Positions 19,045 to 27,847 of a stretch of 64,000 nt of DNA are shown piece by piece. Numbering within the stretch: the stretch's first letter is position 1; every line of letters starts with the position of its first letter. The notes beneath the pieces are model-generated. The model had not been told where the DNA came from. It did no database searches and worked only from the letters and a program-made list of their open reading frames with translations. The position numbers and the translations under genes are program-made. The stretch spans positions 57,557 through 121,556 of the forward strand of contig DASXVE010000030.1 of assembly GCA_036504445.1 (NCBI GenBank), read 5' to 3'. The stretch is from Candidatus Aquicultor sp. (lineage in GTDB: Bacteria > Actinomycetota > Aquicultoria > Aquicultorales > Aquicultoraceae).

Positions 19045-19793
19045 GATTCTTTGCAGTTACTGACGTCGGTAAAAAGAGAACGCTAAACGAAGACAACTAT
19101 ATCGCTGATGGCACGATTTTTGCTGTCGCTGACGGTATGGGCGGGCACCGTGCGGGCGAAGTGGCAAGCGCGATGGCGCTCGATGCCTTGCACTTTGGGC
19201 TCACCAAGCGTAGCAAAGAATCGGTCGGGGAGCGGCTCGTCGAATCCATCAAACGAGCGAATAAAAAAGTACACGAGACGGCGGTGCGCGATACCGACCA
19301 CCGTGGTATGGGTACCACACTTACCGTTGCAGTCGCGCACGATGATGCTACGCTCTATGTCGGCCATGTCGGCGACAGTAGGCTTTACCTGCTTCGCGAT
19401 GGTTTATTAAAGCAGCTTACCACCGATCACTCACTGGTTGCACAGATGGTAGCGAGCGGGCACCTGAAACCGGAAGAGGCCGAAGTCCACCCGCAGCGCA
19501 GCGTGATCACCCGGGCAATCGGCAGCGAAGTAGATGTTAAGATCGATACCTTTACCCAAGAAGTGTTGCCGAATGACCGCTATTTGCTCTGCACCGATGG
19601 GTTATCGGGCATGCTCACAGACGATGTGATCGCCGAGGTTCTGCGCGACCACAGCGACATCCAAGACGCCGCACGGGAGCTCGTATCCTGGGCAAACGAT
19701 CGTGGCGGCAACGATAATATCACGGTAATTATGTTTGAGCCGGGAGAAAATCAAACAAGTTTTTTAAGCCGCCTTCTACGGCCGGGACGGTGA
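19041..19793 (+). CDS. pstP: PP2C-type Ser/Thr phosphatase PstP
   Basis: Phosphatase that reverses the kinases of this operon. The 250-residue PP2C/PPM domain shows the metal-site motifs NEDNY, VADGMGGHRAGE, GMGTTLTVAV, GHVGDSRLYLL, TDGLSGML and NDRGGNDNITVI. Mycobacterial PstP has an additional membrane helix and outer domain; this protein ends right after the catalytic domain, so it is a soluble short form. ATG overlaps the fhaB stop (ATGA); an ATG two codons upstream is possible. Confidence 0.95.
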   Translation: MRFFAVTDVGKKRTLNEDNYIADGTIFAVADGMGGHRAGEVASAMALDALHFGLTKRSKESVGERLVESIKRANKKVHETAVRDTDHRGMGTTLTVAVAHDDATLYVGHVGDSRLYLLRDGLLKQLTTDHSLVAQMVASGHLKPEEAEVHPQRSVITRAIGSEVDVKIDTFTQEVLPNDRYLLCTDGLSGMLTDDVIAEVLRDHSDIQDAARELVSWANDRGGNDNITVIMFEPGENQTSFLSRLLRPGR

Positions 19794-19799
19794 TGTACC

Positions 19800-21059
19800 C
19801 TGCAGCGCCGTAACATCGAACTCATCCTACTCGTCATCGTACTTTTAGTTATAGCTACCGGATTATTCCTAAGCTCCCAGACCATGCATGCGCCTATTGT
19901 GCCTGTTCTTGAGCTCGTCGGCTTTCTCGCAGCCGCCTTTATCGCGATACATATCGCGCTACGCATTTTTCTTAAAGAAGCCGATCCTGTCTTATTACCC
20001 TTGGCTGCGTGCTTAACCGGTATCGGCCTGACCATGATCTGGCGCTTAAAGCCCGATCTGGGACCGGCACAATCTACATGGCTGCTTACCAGTACGGTAG
20101 CGCTGATTGTGGCGATCGGCTTTTTTAAGCGCTACCAAACGCTAAAAGATTATAAATATACCTGGGCGATTCTCGGTATTATTCTGCTGTTTGCACCGAT
20201 TTTCGTCGGCGCCGAGCGCGGCGGCGCCCGGCTGTGGATCGATTTCGGGCCGATTTCATTTCAACCGGCGGAGATCGCCAAAATACTGTTTGTACTGTTC
20301 TTAGCTGCCTACCTGGGCGAAAAGCGCGAGCTGCTTTCGGTTTCGACCCGGCGGGCGTACGGCATGTGGCTGCCCGAGCCAAAACACTTAGCGCCAGTGG
20401 TCATCATGTGGCTTATATCGCTCAGCATCCTCGTGCTCGAGCGCGACCTTGGGACATCACTCCTGTTCTTCGGCCTGTTTCTTGCCATGCTCTACGTTGC
20501 GACCGGCCGGACGATGTATGTAACGTTTGGGCTCGTATTGTTTGCCGGTGGTGCGCTTGCGTGCTACTTTATGTTTTCGCACGTGCAAACTCGTGTCGAT
20601 ATCTGGCTTAACCCGTGGGCCGACCCGGCGGGCAAAGGGTATCAAGTTGTGCAATCCCTGTTTGCAATCGCAAGCGGTGGGCTCACCGGCACCGGGCTCG
20701 GGCTCGGCCATCCAACACTCATCCCGGCGGTACAAACCGATTTTATCTTCTCGGCGGTCGCTGAGGAGCTCGGGCTTCTCGGCGGGCTTGCGGTTATCGT
20801 CATGTACCTGCTTTTTGTCGCCCGAGGCCTCAAAGCCGCCCTGGTGGCACACGATGATTTTGGGCGCCTCGTCGCCGTCGGGCTCTCGTGCGTTTTTGGT
20901 CTGCAGGCCTTTTCAATCATTGGCGGCGTTACCAAGTTTATCCCGCTTACCGGCGTGACCCTTCCCTTTATGAGTTACGGCGGAAGTTCCATTTTGATGA
21001 ACTTCATCCTGCTCGGACTATTGTTAACCATCTCGGCGAGGGCGGGTGTGCGCTCATGA
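19800..21059 (+). CDS. rodA: FtsW/RodA/SpoVE family glycan polymerase
   Basis: SEDS peptidoglycan glycosyltransferase with about ten membrane helices. Recognised by GAERGGARLWIDFGPISFQPAEIAK, with the shorter motifs LERDLGTSLLFFG, DPAGKGYQVVQS, AVAEELGLLGG and LPFMSYGGSS. The first ATG in frame (19884) would remove the first membrane helix; the frame is open back to a TGA at 19791, and residues RRNIELILLVIVLLVI there look like the normal N-terminus. No ATG/GTG/TTG exists in that part, so CTG at 19800 (GGTGA six bases before it) is used as start. A one-base change near 19797 would instead link an ATG at 19793. The partner transpeptidase pbpA overlaps by 4 bases. Confidence 0.88.
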   Translation: MQRRNIELILLVIVLLVIATGLFLSSQTMHAPIVPVLELVGFLAAAFIAIHIALRIFLKEADPVLLPLAACLTGIGLTMIWRLKPDLGPAQSTWLLTSTVALIVAIGFFKRYQTLKDYKYTWAILGIILLFAPIFVGAERGGARLWIDFGPISFQPAEIAKILFVLFLAAYLGEKRELLSVSTRRAYGMWLPEPKHLAPVVIMWLISLSILVLERDLGTSLLFFGLFLAMLYVATGRTMYVTFGLVLFAGGALACYFMFSHVQTRVDIWLNPWADPAGKGYQVVQSLFAIASGGLTGTGLGLGHPTLIPAVQTDFIFSAVAEELGLLGGLAVIVMYLLFVARGLKAALVAHDDFGRLVAVGLSCVFGLQAFSIIGGVTKFIPLTGVTLPFMSYGGSSILMNFILLGLLLTISARAGVRS

Positions 21060-22450
21060 ATAAACGCATAGGCCGCCTGGCGGCGTTTTTCTGTGCGTTG
21101 TTTTTAATGCTTATCGGCAATCTAACGTATTTGCAGTTTATCGCCGTGCGCGATCTTACTACCAGGCCGGAGAACGTTCGCCCGCTCCTGGCGGAACAAC
21201 GCATTCAGCGAGGCAACATCATGACCGCAGACGGGGCGATTCTGGCAACCAGTAAAAAGACCTCAGACGGATACCTGCGCCTCTATCCAGAGGGGAAAAT
21301 CACCGCACCGATCACCGGTTTTTACTCGAAAAAATACCGGCGGGCGGGCCTCGAGCTTCAGTGTGACGATTATCTAACCGGCCAATCAAAACTGTCTTCA
21401 ATCGATGACTACTTTATGCGCCTTCTTGGTAAGGAATCGCCCGGTGATAGCATAATATTGACGCTTGATATGGGCTTGCAGCGCGCGGCGTATCGCGCGC
21501 TTGGCAGACAAAAAGGCGCGGTGGTCGCCCTTGATCCCCGAACAGGTAAGGTCCTTGCCCTGGTAAGTAAACCAAGTTACGACCCAAATGATATTGATAC
21601 GCAGTGGAAAACGCTGGCGATCGATCCGTCCGGGCCTCTGGTAAATCGGGCAATTAAGGGTAAATTCACACCTGGTTCATCGTTTAAAATCATTACAGCG
21701 ACTGCAGCGCTTGAAAGCGGGAACGTTACAACGGAAACCGTATTTAAGGGCCCCGGCAGCCTCCATATCTACGGTGGGAAAGTTACCAATTTCGAGAGCA
21801 CGAGCTACAACTCACTTACCTTCGCGCAAGCGTTCGCAAAGTCGGTAAACACCGCGTTTGCGCGGATTGGGACGGATTTAGGTGGGTCCAGGCTTGTTGG
21901 GGCGGCTGAAGCGTTTGGGTTTAATGATAAGCCTCCGTTTGACCTGCCAACCGCGCAGAGTAGCATACCACCGGCATCGCAGCTCGACGAGCTTGAAGTC
22001 GCGTGGTCGGCGGTCGGGCAAGGCCGCATACAGGCAACACCGCTTGAGATGGCGCTGGTTGCGAGCGCGGTCGCTCATAACGGGATCATCATGCGCCCGT
22101 ACCTCATCGACAAAATTGTGCGGCATGACGGTGAGGTTGCGTTCACACAAGAACCGGAGCGCTGGCGTAGCCCCATGACAAAGCAAACAGCACAAACGGT
22201 AAAAGACCTCATGGTAGGTGTCGTCGAGCACGGGACAGGCACGCGGGCGCGCATTAATTCGGTTACGGTCGCCGGTAAAACCGGTACAGCCGAAGTTGGC
22301 AGCAGAGCGCCGCACGCCTGGTTTGTAGGATTTGCACCGGCAGAGAATCCGCAAATTGCGGTCGCGGTAGTTGTCGAAAATGGTGGAGTCGGTGGGCGTA
22401 TTGCCGCGCCGATTGCTAAAGACGTGATTGAAGCAGCATTATGCAAATAA
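21056..22450 (+). CDS. pbpA: Class B penicillin-binding protein (PbpA)
   Basis: Membrane-anchored transpeptidase partner of the SEDS polymerase encoded just before it. The 464-residue protein has an N-terminal membrane anchor (about 7-27), a dimerisation-type region and a penicillin-binding domain with the active-site SxxK in PGSSFKIITA, the SxN motif in KSVNTAFARIG and the KTG motif in VAGKTGTAEVG. The ATG overlaps the rodA stop (ATGA). The length and lack of PASTA domains fit actinobacterial PbpA. It cross-links cell-wall peptides at the outer membrane face. Confidence 0.95.
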   Translation: MNKRIGRLAAFFCALFLMLIGNLTYLQFIAVRDLTTRPENVRPLLAEQRIQRGNIMTADGAILATSKKTSDGYLRLYPEGKITAPITGFYSKKYRRAGLELQCDDYLTGQSKLSSIDDYFMRLLGKESPGDSIILTLDMGLQRAAYRALGRQKGAVVALDPRTGKVLALVSKPSYDPNDIDTQWKTLAIDPSGPLVNRAIKGKFTPGSSFKIITATAALESGNVTTETVFKGPGSLHIYGGKVTNFESTSYNSLTFAQAFAKSVNTAFARIGTDLGGSRLVGAAEAFGFNDKPPFDLPTAQSSIPPASQLDELEVAWSAVGQGRIQATPLEMALVASAVAHNGIIMRPYLIDKIVRHDGEVAFTQEPERWRSPMTKQTAQTVKDLMVGVVEHGTGTRARINSVTVAGKTGTAEVGSRAPHAWFVGFAPAENPQIAVAVVVENGGVGGRIAAPIAKDVIEAALCK

Positions 22451-22605
22451 CGTTGAGTCTGGTAATATAAAGACAATCCGGACCCTGCAATACCGACAAA
22501 ACGGCATATAAAAGCATGCGCCATAAATGACAACTTTTTACGCAGGAATATCGTTAGTATATGAAAAAGTATTAGAGCTAATAAAGGTGGCGTCCTGGAG
22601 AACAC

Positions 22606-24456
22606 ATGGAGCAGCAGACATTCAACGATAGGTATAAAGTTATTGCGAAAATCGGAGCGGGTGGCATGGCTGAAGTGTACAAAGCCATCGATACCGTTCT
22701 CGACCGGCCGGTTGCAATAAAAGTATTACACCGGCACTTTGCTGAAGACGAGGATTTCGTCTCCCGCTTTCGGCGCGAGGCGCAAGCGGCAGCCGGCCTA
22801 AATCACCCCAACATCGTTAGTATCTACGATTGGGGCAGCCAAAACGGTACGTATTTTATCGTTATGGAGCTGCTTGAAGGGGAAAGCCTCAAACATTACA
22901 TCAACTCAAAGGGCACGCTAGAGCCAAGTGAAGCAATGGAGATTGCTAAGAAAGTGCTCTCAGCGCTAAATTTTGCCCACAAACACGACATCATCCACCG
23001 GGACATCAAACCCCATAACATTATTTTGACCAGCGAAGGCGAAGTCAAAGTGACCGATTTCGGTATCGCACGGGCCGGAGCGTCGACGATGACGCAAACC
23101 GGTACCATCCTTGGTACTGCCCACTACCTTTCCCCCGAGCAGGCGCGCGGCCAGGATGTCGGGATAACGTCCGATATCTACTCTGCAGGTGTGGTACTCT
23201 ACGAAATGGTTACGGGAAAAGTGCCGTTTGATGGTGAAAACCCGGTCGCTATTGCCCTTAAGCATGTGCATGAGATGCCGGTTCGGCCTCGCGAGCTAAA
23301 TCCGCACCTACCTGAGTCGCTGCAGACTATCATCGCAAAAGCAATGGCTAAGAACCCTGATAGCCGTTATCAGAACGCGGCCGAGATGCGAAGCGACATT
23401 ATGCGTTTGATGGAGGGTATGCCAATCGTTGCGCTCGCCCCCGATGAGCAGGAAACGATGATTATGGCTCCGCCAAGCAAAACCGGGCGAATTGAACGCC
23501 CCGCATATCGTGAGCCGGTTCGCCGGCGGAGGAGGGGCGCGGCGCCCCTCCTGGTTGTTCTCATCCTGCTCATTATGTCGGCGGGTGCGGCCGGGGGTTG
23601 GTTCGCATTAAAATCCGGCTTCCTCAACATGAAGCCGGTAATCGTAATGCCTGAATTACGTAACAAGACGGTTGATGAGGCGCAGCGTATGCTCCGTGAG
23701 CGTAAGCTAAGACCTAAAGTTTCCGAAGCATATAGTAATACTCTTGGCGCAGGCCTCGTTATCAATCAAAATCCCGACGTCGGCGAAAAGGTCTCCGAAG
23801 GTGATACCGTTGATCTCACGGTAAGTAAAGGGCAAGAGACAAAATCGGTTCCCGATGTGAGCGGTGATACATCTGCAGCCGCGGCAACCACATTGGTTAA
23901 GGCAGGTCTTGACGTCGGCGATTCGAATTATGAATACAGCGATGAGGTCGGCGAGGGCACAGTCATCCGCACCGAGCCGGCAGCCGGCGATAATGTCCCG
24001 GTTGCGACTAAAGTCAATCTCATTATCAGTAAAGGCCAGGCAGCGGTCCAGGTGCCGGATGTATACGGCAAGCCCTCAGCGGATGCCGAAACCACGCTTA
24101 AAGAGGCAGGATTCCAGGTCACATTATCGGAAGAGTATAGCGATGACGCAACTAAGGGTATGGTAACGCGCACCTCGCCTGCAAGTGGGAATGAAGCGAA
24201 AAAGGGCTCGAACATTACGGTATACGTAAGCAAGGGGCCGCAAATGCTCACCGTGCCCGACGTCAGAGGCAAGTATGAAGATGAGGCCAAAAATGCCCTA
24301 CAAAATGCCGGCTTTACAGTAAAAGTCGAGGTTATCGAGAATGTAAGTCCTGACAATGACAGTAAAGTCATAAGCCAAGAGCCGAGCAGCGGTGAGCAGA
24401 TGAAAAAACGTGATGCTGCGGTGACAGTCTTTGTCGGGCAGGCGGCGCAACCATAA
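22606..24456 (+). CDS. pknB: PASTA-domain Ser/Thr protein kinase
   Basis: Receptor-like kinase, 616 residues. The kinase domain (about 8-270) has IGAGGMAEVYKA, VAIKVL, HRDIKPHNI and DFGIARA, then a linker rich in Arg. A single membrane helix (about 312-333) follows, then four PASTA repeats of about 66 residues, each ending in a VSKG/ISKG-like strand. PASTA repeats bind muropeptides and lipid II, so the protein likely senses wall growth and phosphorylates the FHA proteins and other division factors of the same operon. GGAG lies 5 bases before the ATG. A 155-base gap separates it from pbpA. Confidence 0.96.
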   Translation: MEQQTFNDRYKVIAKIGAGGMAEVYKAIDTVLDRPVAIKVLHRHFAEDEDFVSRFRREAQAAAGLNHPNIVSIYDWGSQNGTYFIVMELLEGESLKHYINSKGTLEPSEAMEIAKKVLSALNFAHKHDIIHRDIKPHNIILTSEGEVKVTDFGIARAGASTMTQTGTILGTAHYLSPEQARGQDVGITSDIYSAGVVLYEMVTGKVPFDGENPVAIALKHVHEMPVRPRELNPHLPESLQTIIAKAMAKNPDSRYQNAAEMRSDIMRLMEGMPIVALAPDEQETMIMAPPSKTGRIERPAYREPVRRRRRGAAPLLVVLILLIMSAGAAGGWFALKSGFLNMKPVIVMPELRNKTVDEAQRMLRERKLRPKVSEAYSNTLGAGLVINQNPDVGEKVSEGDTVDLTVSKGQETKSVPDVSGDTSAAAATTLVKAGLDVGDSNYEYSDEVGEGTVIRTEPAAGDNVPVATKVNLIISKGQAAVQVPDVYGKPSADAETTLKEAGFQVTLSEEYSDDATKGMVTRTSPASGNEAKKGSNITVYVSKGPQMLTVPDVRGKYEDEAKNALQNAGFTVKVEVIENVSPDNDSKVISQEPSSGEQMKKRDAAVTVFVGQAAQP

Positions 24457-24470
24457 TAAACTGCATGTAA

Positions 24471-24493
24471 GGGGCCCGAAAGGGCCCCTTTTT
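24471..24493 (+). terminator. Intrinsic terminator of the division/kinase operon
   Basis: GGGGCCC-GAAA-GGGCCCC hairpin followed by TTTTT, 15 bases after the pknB stop. Confidence 0.93.
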
Positions 24494-24613
24494 CGATTCT
24501 CCCTCTATATATGTGAACAATTAAAAACCTTAAGCGCATATTACGCTTTGCCGATACAAGTCATGTGGCATTTTACCACGTGAAATCGATTCTACTCGGC
24601 GGAGAGGTAATAA

Positions 24614-25402
24614 ATGGATCTTGCAACGATTATTGGTATATTACTTGCCTTAGGCTCACTACTAGTTTCGGTTCTTTTAGAACAGGGAAACCTGATTGCG
24701 CTGGTAAATGTACCGGCTGCCGTTATCATTATTGGCGGCACTTTTGGCGCAACCATGGTCTGCTTTCCGATAAGCGCGGTCAAACTGCTTCCGAAATGGT
24801 TTCTGATCGCCATAAAGGAGCGCAAATCCGATACGCACCAGATGATCCATAAAATCGTTGAGCTTGCCGAGACTGCGCGGCGTGAGGGTATCCTCAAACT
24901 CGAAAACATGGTGGAAGACCTTGAGGATGAGTTTCTGCGTGAGGGCATAACGCTCGTTATCGACGGTACCGATTACGAGATAACAAAAACTATTCTTCGC
25001 ACCGAACTTGAGCTAATGCAAGAGCGCCACCGCCTGGGGGCTAAATTCTTCGAAGCTGCCGGCGGCTTTGCACCGACCATGGGCATTATCGGTACGGTTA
25101 TGGGCCTCGTCAACGTACTCGGAAACCTGTCCGATACGGCGAGCCTCGGTGGCTCGATTGCGACGGCATTTATTGCAACACTATACGGTATATCTACCGC
25201 CAATATATTTTGGCTCCCTCTTGCGTCAAAGCTCAAGGCGCGCAGCGAAAGCGAAGTATTCGTCCGCGAAATCATCATTGAGGGCGTGCTTGCCATCCAG
25301 GCCGGTGAGAGTCCGCGTATCATCGAAGATCGGCTCAAATCGTTCTTGCCGCCGCAAGAGCGGGAGATCGAGAAGCAGGAAAAAGTCGCCACACCTGCGT
25401 AG
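24614..25402 (+). CDS. motA: Flagellar motor stator protein MotA
   Basis: Proton-conducting stator subunit, 262 residues, four membrane helices. It begins MDLATIIGILLALG, has the family pattern VNVPAAVIIIGGTFGATM near the N-terminus, a large cytoplasmic loop (about 65-145) and AAGGFAPTMGIIGTVMGLV followed by ATAFIATLYGIS in the C-terminal pair of helices. A clear GGAGAGG site precedes the ATG, and motB follows after 18 bases. No flagellar filament or basal-body genes are in the window. Confidence 0.94.
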   Translation: MDLATIIGILLALGSLLVSVLLEQGNLIALVNVPAAVIIIGGTFGATMVCFPISAVKLLPKWFLIAIKERKSDTHQMIHKIVELAETARREGILKLENMVEDLEDEFLREGITLVIDGTDYEITKTILRTELELMQERHRLGAKFFEAAGGFAPTMGIIGTVMGLVNVLGNLSDTASLGGSIATAFIATLYGISTANIFWLPLASKLKARSESEVFVREIIIEGVLAIQAGESPRIIEDRLKSFLPPQEREIEKQEKVATPA

Positions 25403-25420
25403 CACGCCAAGGAGTAGAGC

Positions 25421-26287
25421 ATGGAACGAGGTAAACCCAAAGATGAAGGCCATGGCCCGAGTATGGAGCGATGGCTGTTAACATATTCCGATCTTATTAC
25501 GCTATTGATGGCGTTTTTCGTCATTATGTACGCCATGTCGAATGTCGATGCGGTAAAATATGCGTCTATGGCCGACTCGCTTAAAGTCGCGATGGGACTT
25601 CAATCCCCAGGTTCACAGGTTGTCCCCAACATGATGAGCGGCGGCAAGACTAAGGATAAGAATTCGCTTAAGAATACCAAAAATACGGCTACACCATCGC
25701 TGAGCCAGGTTCGCAACTTCCGCGATGCTAAAGAGGAACAAGCATTTGCCGCGATGCTCAAAAAGATCAAAGACTATACCAAGAAAAAAGGGGTTACTGG
25801 TTTAGAGGCAAACGAGGACGCCCGCGGTGTTGTTATTAACCTCTCCGATAAGGTTCTATTTGATATCGGTAAGGCCGATCTTGCCCCAAGTGCCCAGGCA
25901 ATCCTAAGCGACCTCGCAGGGATAGTTCTTCCAACCGGAAAACAGATTAAGGTCGAGGGTCATACCGATAATATCCCGATCAAAAACGACCGCTACCCGT
26001 CAAACTGGCAGCTCTCAACCGATCGCGCTACCAACGTCATCATGTACTGGATCAACCGATTCCCAAGCGTAAGCGACAGGCTTTCAGCTGCTGGATACGG
26101 TGAGTACCGTCCGGTGGCATCGAACTTAACAGCTCAGGGACGCGCGAAAAACCGCCGCGTTGAAATTATTGTCCTTCGCGATATGCTTAGCATTGCCGAG
26201 CCGACTGCCAAAACCGAGACGAGCAAATCAACTACCAAAACGACGACCTCGTCATCAGCCCTCGGTGAACAGCTCCCTAAGAAATAA
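25421..26287 (+). CDS. motB: Flagellar motor stator protein MotB (OmpA-like domain)
   Basis: Peptidoglycan-anchored stator subunit, 288 residues. One N-terminal membrane helix (about 22-42, YSDLITLLMAFFVIMYAMS) contains the conserved proton-binding Asp. A linker rich in Lys/Asn is followed by an OmpA/MotB domain (about 135-255) with VEGHTDNIPI and LSTDRATNVIMY and AAGYGEYRP. The C-terminal tail is Thr/Ser/Lys-rich. It is in an operon with motA and ends at a bidirectional terminator. Confidence 0.94.
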   Translation: MERGKPKDEGHGPSMERWLLTYSDLITLLMAFFVIMYAMSNVDAVKYASMADSLKVAMGLQSPGSQVVPNMMSGGKTKDKNSLKNTKNTATPSLSQVRNFRDAKEEQAFAAMLKKIKDYTKKKGVTGLEANEDARGVVINLSDKVLFDIGKADLAPSAQAILSDLAGIVLPTGKQIKVEGHTDNIPIKNDRYPSNWQLSTDRATNVIMYWINRFPSVSDRLSAAGYGEYRPVASNLTAQGRAKNRRVEIIVLRDMLSIAEPTAKTETSKSTTKTTTSSSALGEQLPKK

Positions 26288-26289
26288 AA

Positions 26290-26316
26290 AGAAGCCACAT
26301 GAACTTGTGGCTTCTT
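26290..26316. terminator. Bidirectional hairpin terminator between motB and tRNA-Gly
   Basis: AGAAGCCACA and TGTGGCTTCT form a stem. On the minus strand it is followed by TTTTT (tRNA-Gly); on the plus strand the T run is short (motB). Confidence 0.82.
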
Positions 26317-26321
26317 CCGTG

Positions 26322-26394
26322 AGCGGGCAACGAGACTCGAACTCGCGACCCTCAGCTTGGGAAGCTGATGCTCTACCAACTGAGCTATGCCCGC
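26322..26394 (-). tRNA. tRNA-Gly (anticodon CCC)
   Basis: Acceptor GCGGGCA/TGCCCGC, D arm GCTC-AGTTGGTA-GAGC, anticodon loop TTCCCAA (CCC), T arm with GTTCGAGT, discriminator U, no encoded CCA. It decodes GGG. Confidence 0.96.
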
Positions 26395-26414
26395 CTGCTA
26401 TGTTTCGCGTACAT

Positions 26415-26443
26415 ATTATACCCGATTCGCCTGTGTGTGTTAA
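26415..26443 (-). promoter_or_regulatory. Sigma-A-type promoter of tRNA-Gly
   Basis: On the minus strand TTAACA, a 17-base spacer and a perfect TATAAT, about 20 bases upstream of the tRNA. Confidence 0.75.
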
Positions 26444-26489
26444 GACGTAGCGTGGGCTTGCTTTAACTGCTAACAGTCTATCGCGTCAC

Positions 26490-27797
26490 CTACAAACCAA
26501 GCTCCTCCTCGAATGATTTCGGCTCCGGCGCGACCGGACGCGGCTTGCGGGGCCTATCTCGCCCGCGCTTTTTGCGCATTGAAGGGTCAAATAAGCCTGC
26601 GACCATGCCCAGCAATGCCGAACGAGGTGGCGATTGGTCAATTGGCTCCGGCGGGTTCTCATGGAGTTCCATATAGCGAAGAGCCGCTTCTACGTCAACC
26701 AGGCCGGCCCCTTGCGCATAATCATCAAGCTCTAGATCATCTGCAGTATGTAAAAGTGCTTCTCTTATAAGCTGCGGCGTTGAGATCGGCTTCGCTTGAA
26801 GCAAGAGAGCCACAAGCCCGCTCACATGCGGCGTTGCCATACTTGAACCGGTTGCAGAGGTATAGTACGTATCAACCGGCTTTCCCGCTTTGGTGCCCTT
26901 CGCTCGTACCGATACAATATCGACACCGGGCGCTACGAGTTCCGGTTTAAGCCGATCGTCCAGAGTCGGGCCGCGTGATGAAAACTCTGCAACAAGACGA
27001 GTCGTCGTAGCTACGCCCACAGTCAATGCCCGCCTGGCGGCGCCGGGGCTTCCGACAGTCCTGCGGTTTGGACCATCATTGCCGGCGGCCACACAGACAA
27101 CAATCCCTTTATCGACCGCAATATCGCACATCAAAGAAAGCGCATCGCTGCCGGCCGACGGGCTCATTGTGCCAAGCGATAAGTTGATAATATCCGCACC
27201 GAGCTCGTACGCCCACTCGATAGCCGCCATACAATTACTCATCCGCCCGATACCGTCGGCTTTAAGCACTTTACCTGCGATGATAAGCGCCTCTGGGGCA
27301 ACACCCTTATACATACCGCTTGAGCGGAAACCGCTGCCGGCCGCTACGCCGGCGACCAAGCTTCCATGCCCGTTATCTTTGAAGCCCTCGAGTGTAAAAT
27401 CCCGCTCGGCAACAATACGCTCGGCAAAATCGGGATGTGCCATATCGATGCCCGTGTCCAAAACCGCGATTTTTACACCGCGACCGGATAAACCGTTCTC
27501 ACGTGCGTATGGCGTACCGATTAACACACCGGATTCATCCAGTACCGCGTAGACGAGCTCATCCTCTTCAATGCGCTCAACCCACGGTTCGTGGGCGAGC
27601 TCTTCTATGGCGCCCGCAGGAATGCTGATCGCAACGGCGTTTGCCATGCGGACAACGTGCCGTATACTCACCGCCGGTAACCATAAAAGTTCTTTGATGA
27701 GATCCTGCTCGAGTACGCGCAAGGTCACAATGACGTCGATAAGCTTATCCTGCGGCATGTGTGAAATCGTTTCTGCTAGTCGAGCCGCTAGTTGCAT
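26490..27797 (-). CDS. S8 family serine peptidase (subtilisin-like)
   Basis: A 435-residue subtilase. Residues about 1-85 resemble an inhibitor-I9-type propeptide. The catalytic domain has the triad Asp in IAVLDTGIDMAHPDF, His in NGHGSLVAG and Ser in TGSSMATPHVSG, with the oxyanion Asn in VAAGNDGPN. The C-terminal tail (about 395-435) is rich in Pro, Arg and Lys. No N-terminal signal peptide is visible, so it may be intracellular or exported by another route. GGAGG lies 4 bases before the ATG. It stands alone upstream of tRNA-Gly. Confidence 0.93.
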   Translation of the reverse strand: MQLAARLAETISHMPQDKLIDVIVTLRVLEQDLIKELLWLPAVSIRHVVRMANAVAISIPAGAIEELAHEPWVERIEEDELVYAVLDESGVLIGTPYARENGLSGRGVKIAVLDTGIDMAHPDFAERIVAERDFTLEGFKDNGHGSLVAGVAAGSGFRSSGMYKGVAPEALIIAGKVLKADGIGRMSNCMAAIEWAYELGADIINLSLGTMSPSAGSDALSLMCDIAVDKGIVVCVAAGNDGPNRRTVGSPGAARRALTVGVATTTRLVAEFSSRGPTLDDRLKPELVAPGVDIVSVRAKGTKAGKPVDTYYTSATGSSMATPHVSGLVALLLQAKPISTPQLIREALLHTADDLELDDYAQGAGLVDVEAALRYMELHENPPEPIDQSPPRSALLGMVAGLFDPSMRKKRGRDRPRKPRPVAPEPKSFEEELGL

Positions 27798-27847
27798 AAA
27801 ACCTCCTTGGGTTCGTTCCTGCAGATATTACTATTATTGCTAGTCCA

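Noticed and set aside
24574..24590. parS-like sequence ACCACGTGAAATC upstream of motA
   Set aside because: Only about 11 of 16 bases match the ParB site consensus, and only the centre CACGTGAAA is good; one half site is poor. A similar weak match lies at about 47967-47982. No perfect parS was seen.
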